DNA of 64,000 bases, from the NCBI RefSeq assembly GCF_003261055.1, contig NZ_CP030073.1, positions 744,001 through 808,000 on the forward strand, read 5' to 3'. The notes below the pieces were generated by a model, which saw only the letters and a list, made by a program, of their open reading frames with translations, did no database searches and was not told where the DNA came from. The translations under genes were made by a program, and so were the position numbers. Of the stretch, positions 61,461-64,000 are shown one piece after another (positions within the stretch are counted from its first letter, which is position 1; every line of letters starts with the position of its first letter). The stretch is from Streptomyces cadmiisoli (lineage in GTDB: Bacteria > Actinomycetota > Actinomycetes > Streptomycetales > Streptomycetaceae).

Positions 61461-62036
61461 ATGATCGAACAAACTGCTTCCCCACGGCTGGGATGCGATG
61501 CGCCGGACGCGCTGCTGGCCGTACGAGCGGCCGAGGGAGACGAGGACTCCTTCGCCGTTCTCGTCCAGCGGCACAGCCGGTCCCTCCTGGCCCTGGCCCG
61601 CTGCATGCTCGGCAACGCCCAGGACGCCGAGGACGCCGTGCAGGACGCCTTCGTCAGCGCTTGGCGGCGTCTACCGGAATACCGTCACGGCGCCGAGTTC
61701 CGCACGTGGATGTACCGCATCACCGTCAACCGCTGCCTGACCATGCGCCGGCGCCGACCGCCGTCGCTCTCCCTGGACTCGGTCCTCGAACCCGCGACGG
61801 GCGACGCCTGGAGCCAGCCCGCCCGGGCCGCCGAGCGGGACGCGGCCACGGCCGCGCTGTCCGACGCGCTCGCCGAACTGGATGCCGGGCAGCGGGTCTG
61901 CTGGATCCTGAGGGAGGTCCAGGGCATGCCGTACAAGGAGATCGCCCATGTGACGCGGAGCAGTGAGCAGACGGTGCGCGGCAGACTGTACAGGGCACGC
62001 CGGTCCCTTCAGGAGGCGATGGGCCCATGGCGCTAG
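61461..62036 (+). CDS. RNA polymerase sigma factor, ECF type
   Basis: 191 residues. Region 2 (about 30-98) has FAVLVQRHSRSLLALARCML, DAEDAVQDAFVSAWRRL and RTWMYRITVNRCL; region 4 (about 135-188) has LREVQGMPYKEIAHVTRSSE and VRGRLYRARRSLQEAM. Region 3 is missing, as in ECF sigmas. GGGAG lies four bases before ATG 61461. The next gene overlaps by 10 bases and encodes an Asp23-like protein with an anti-sigma-like zinc motif, so that protein may control this sigma factor. Confidence 0.92.
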   Translation: MIEQTASPRLGCDAPDALLAVRAAEGDEDSFAVLVQRHSRSLLALARCMLGNAQDAEDAVQDAFVSAWRRLPEYRHGAEFRTWMYRITVNRCLTMRRRRPPSLSLDSVLEPATGDAWSQPARAAERDAATAALSDALAELDAGQRVCWILREVQGMPYKEIAHVTRSSEQTVRGRLYRARRSLQEAMGPWR

Positions 62037-62701
62037 ACGACCCGCACGGGCGACCTCCCGAACCGCCCGGAGCCGACGGGACCCACGCCGGACGAGTCGC
62101 CGCCGGCGTGTCCGCGTTCGCGGGTGACGAGGTACTGGCCTGCGGCCGACTGCTCAGCCGGGTGTGGGAACAGGCGCAGGACACCGGGCCGACCCCGGAC
62201 CCCCACCCCACGTCGTGTCCCCACTGCCGCGACGCCGTCGAAGGACTGGCCCCGGTGAACGCGGCCACCCGGGCGCTGCGCACCGAGACCTCCCCCAGCC
62301 TGTACGCACTCGTCGATCGCATCATGAACGTCGTCAGGGCCGAAGTGCGGCTGGGCCGGTTGCTGCCCCTGGCCGACCCGGTCCGGGACCTGCGCATCGC
62401 CGAGAGCGCCGCCGCGAGGGTACTGCGGCAGGCGGCCGACGCGATCCCCGGTGCCCGGGCCGCGAACTGCCGGCTCGTCCGCGCGGAACAAGACACCGAG
62501 GTGCGGGTGACCATGACTCTGGCCGCCGCCCTCGACCGGCCGCTGACCGAGCGGGTCCACCAGGTGCGCCGATCGGTCCTCGACGCGGCCGGGCGGGAAC
62601 TGGGGCTCGTCGTCGTCGCCGTCGACATCACCGTGGTCGACGTACTGGAGACGGGGCCGACACCCGGCCCCGCCCTCTCCGTCCGCGGTGGTGCCTCATG
62701 A
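62027..62701 (+). CDS. Asp23-like protein with HX3CX2C motif
   Basis: 224 residues. The N-terminal part (about 20-75) contains HPTSCPHC (His60, Cys64, Cys67), the HX3CX2C signature of zinc anti-sigma factors. The rest (about 90-210) resembles Asp23-type domains (DLRIAESAAARVLRQAADAI, EVRVTMTLAAALDRPLTERV, LVVVAVDITVVDV). A protein joining an anti-sigma-like zinc knuckle to an envelope-stress domain, translationally coupled to a sigma gene, is a good candidate for its regulator. No membrane helix is present. Confidence 0.7.
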   Translation: MALDDPHGRPPEPPGADGTHAGRVAAGVSAFAGDEVLACGRLLSRVWEQAQDTGPTPDPHPTSCPHCRDAVEGLAPVNAATRALRTETSPSLYALVDRIMNVVRAEVRLGRLLPLADPVRDLRIAESAAARVLRQAADAIPGARAANCRLVRAEQDTEVRVTMTLAAALDRPLTERVHQVRRSVLDAAGRELGLVVVAVDITVVDVLETGPTPGPALSVRGGAS

Positions 62702-63075
62702 CCGCCGCGGACGCGACCACGCTCCTCGGTGTCACGGCCGAGGCTGCCCTCGCGGTTCACGGTGTGGCAGGCCTGCAGCCCCGCCTCGCCCATCGCCTCG
62801 CGGCAGCCGCGGCACGCACCCGTTCGGAGAGCACGCCTCAGCACACGTCGCCCGAGGCGGGCATACGCGCCGAACGCGCCCCGGACGGATCGGGATGGCA
62901 CATCGAGGTGCGCTGCGTCCTGGCCGAGGGCCGGCGGGCGCTGGACATCGCCCGGAGCGTTCACGACCGTGTGAGGGCCGCCGCCGTCTCCCACCTCGCC
63001 GCTCTCGGTACCGCGGAACAGGTCACCGTGGCGGTCACGGTGACACGGATCGCCGCCCGGCACGACACGCCCTGA
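62698..63075 (+). CDS. Asp23-like small protein
   Basis: 125 residues with the alpha-beta pattern of Asp23/Gls24 domains: LLGVTAEAALAVHGVAGLQP at the start, GWHIEVRCVLAEGRRALDIA and VTVAVTVTRI near the end. It lacks the longer conserved motifs, so the assignment rests on pattern and context. Its ATG overlaps the preceding stop (ATGA). Last gene of the sigma operon. Confidence 0.65.
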   Translation: MTAADATTLLGVTAEAALAVHGVAGLQPRLAHRLAAAAARTRSESTPQHTSPEAGIRAERAPDGSGWHIEVRCVLAEGRRALDIARSVHDRVRAAAVSHLAALGTAEQVTVAVTVTRIAARHDTP

Positions 63076-63475
63076 ACCTTCCGCCTGCGACGGCGTTGTC
63101 ACACCTTGCACGTGTCGCCGGTCTTCTGTGACGACAGTGATCGCCACCTGCGGTGCAAGCCTTCAGTGGCCGGCAACTCATCCTGACAGGGAAACACCAT
63201 GACCACCGTGGCCCCGGAGCACCGCGGAAGTCACCGCCGCACATGATCGAGGCGCGCGACGACCACCGTAGTTCCGACCGGGGCCCCGCTGATCGGTGGC
63301 CGGCCGGGCAGCACGGTCGCAGCCGATGAAGCAGGGGACCAACGCCGAGGAGGCGGAGGGACCTTGCGACATTGCCGCCGAGCCACCGCGGGGATCGCAG
63401 ACCGCCCGTGTGGGTGACCTTGCATCAACCGCGCTGTCGCCGTGAACAATCCCGAACGACAAGGAAACCTCAGCA
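63076..63475. other. Intergenic region before wrbA
   Basis: 400 bases. CTTGCAC (63105-63111) and GTGCAAG (63153-63159) form a wide inverted repeat that may end the sigma operon. A 15-codon frame at 63199-63246 with a weak ribosome site is probably chance. The wrbA promoter should lie near 63400-63450 but no clear box is seen. Confidence 0.5.
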
Positions 63476-64000
63476 GTGACCACTCCCGTCAAGCTCGCCG
63501 TCATCTACTACTCCTCCACAGGCACCGTCGCCACCATCGCCCAGGAGATCGCCCGGGCCGCGGAGAAGGCCGGCGCCGAGGTCCGTCTGCTCAAGGCCGC
63601 CGAGCTGGCCCCCCAGGCGGCGATCGACTCCAACCCCGCCTGGGCCGCGAACGCCGCCGCGACGGCCGACATCCCCGTCGCGACGCCGGACGACATGGTG
63701 TGGGCCGACGCCGTGATCTTCGGTTCGCCCACCCGCTTCGGCAACATCACCTCGCAGCTCAAGCAGTTCATCGACACCCTCGGTGGCCTCTGGGCACAGG
63801 GCATGCTGGCCGACAAGGTCTACAGCGGCTTCACCTCCACCGCCACCACCCACGGCGGCCAGGAGTCCACCCTCCTCGCGCTCTACAACTCCGTCCACCA
63901 CTTCGGCGGCATCCTCGTGACCCCCGGTTACACCGACCCGGCCAAGTTCACCGACGGCAACCCCTACGGCACCTCCCACGTGGACGCCCAGGGCAACAAC
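63476..64000 (+). CDS. wrbA: NAD(P)H:quinone oxidoreductase WrbA (cut by window edge)
   Basis: First 175 residues of a flavodoxin-fold quinone reductase. The FMN-phosphate loop YYSSTGTVATIAQEI (about 11-25), GSPTRFGNITSQLKQFIDT (about 81-99) and the WrbA-typical FTSTATTHGGQESTLLALY (about 121-139) are present; PGYTDPAKF and GTSHVD follow. It makes two-electron reductions of quinones under oxidative stress. The start is GTG 63476 with AAGGAAA eight bases upstream. About 25 C-terminal residues lie beyond the window. Confidence 0.92.
   Translation, partial: MTTPVKLAVIYYSSTGTVATIAQEIARAAEKAGAEVRLLKAAELAPQAAIDSNPAWAANAAATADIPVATPDDMVWADAVIFGSPTRFGNITSQLKQFIDTLGGLWAQGMLADKVYSGFTSTATTHGGQESTLLALYNSVHHFGGILVTPGYTDPAKFTDGNPYGTSHVDAQGNN

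Noticed and set aside
63199..63246. 15-codon frame MTTVAPEHRGSHRRT before wrbA
   Set aside because: Weak ribosome site, no attenuator structure and no amino-acid bias; probably chance.
1..64000. CRISPR arrays, phage genes, secondary-metabolite core enzymes
   Set aside because: No regularly spaced direct repeats of CRISPR size, no phage structural genes or integrase, and no PKS, NRPS, terpene or lanthipeptide genes were recognised.

Overview
The window comes from a high-GC actinomycete, almost certainly a Streptomyces. Coding sequences have strongly G/C-biased third positions, many GTG starts and GTGA or ATGA stop/start overlaps. The content is also typical of the genus: LacI and ROK regulators, CUT-type sugar ABC transporters, SpoIIE-type PP2C phosphatases with PAS/GAF domains, a STAS anti-anti-sigma protein, DUF5994 paralogues and an Asp23/AmaP envelope cluster. 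No rRNA, tRNA, CRISPR array or phage module was recognised. The window ends inside wrbA.

Layout. 1-2.5 kb: a patatin-like lipase and a decayed PAS/PP2C phosphatase pseudogene. 2.5-13.2 kb: a divergent sugar-catabolic locus. One arm holds an MDR dehydrogenase, a TIM-barrel isomerase and two (alpha/alpha)6 glycosidases. The other holds a lipoprotein-dependent ABC importer, a ROK regulator and a Gfo/Idh oxidoreductase. 13.4-16 kb: an aldo/keto reductase and two related small genes, one broken by an in-frame stop. 16.3-20.1 kb: a membrane EEP protein, a VanY-type peptidase and a divergent two-component system. 20.1-23 kb: a GAF-PP2C phosphatase, a small Cys-containing protein and PhoU. 23-29.5 kb: a GH127 beta-L-arabinofuranosidase operon with its own ABC importer and a divergent LacI regulator. 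29.5-35 kb: a VOC protein, a large GT2 glycosyltransferase, a peptide deformylase, a HAD protein and a small secreted protein.

35-50 kb is the most coherent block. It holds a secreted GH43, a PA14-GH2-LamG enzyme, a GH2-AbfB enzyme, and an ABC importer whose gene order (binding protein, double ATPase, permease, permease) matches the YtfQRT-YjfF furanose transporter. It also holds a LacI regulator. A shared 16-bp palindromic motif lies in front of the GH43, the PA14-GH2, the importer operon and lacI, suggesting one furanoside-scavenging regulon. An IS30-family element sits inside the loop of the terminator between the two GH2 genes. Together with the GH127 locus, the window looks specialised for arabinofuranosides or galactofuranosides.

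50-58 kb holds a close homologue of blasticidin-S deaminase, a GNAT acetyltransferase, a possible SUKH-like protein, a truncated gene, a STAS protein, three DUF5994 paralogues and a PAS-GAF-PP2C phosphatase. 58.5-63.1 kb is an envelope-stress island. A minus-strand run of Asp23, a small membrane protein, Asp23-like, DUF6286, AmaP-like and DUF6131-like genes lies divergent to an operon of an ECF-type sigma factor and two further Asp23-like proteins. One of these carries an HX3CX2C motif like zinc anti-sigma factors. A sigma-B-type promoter sequence precedes the sigma gene.
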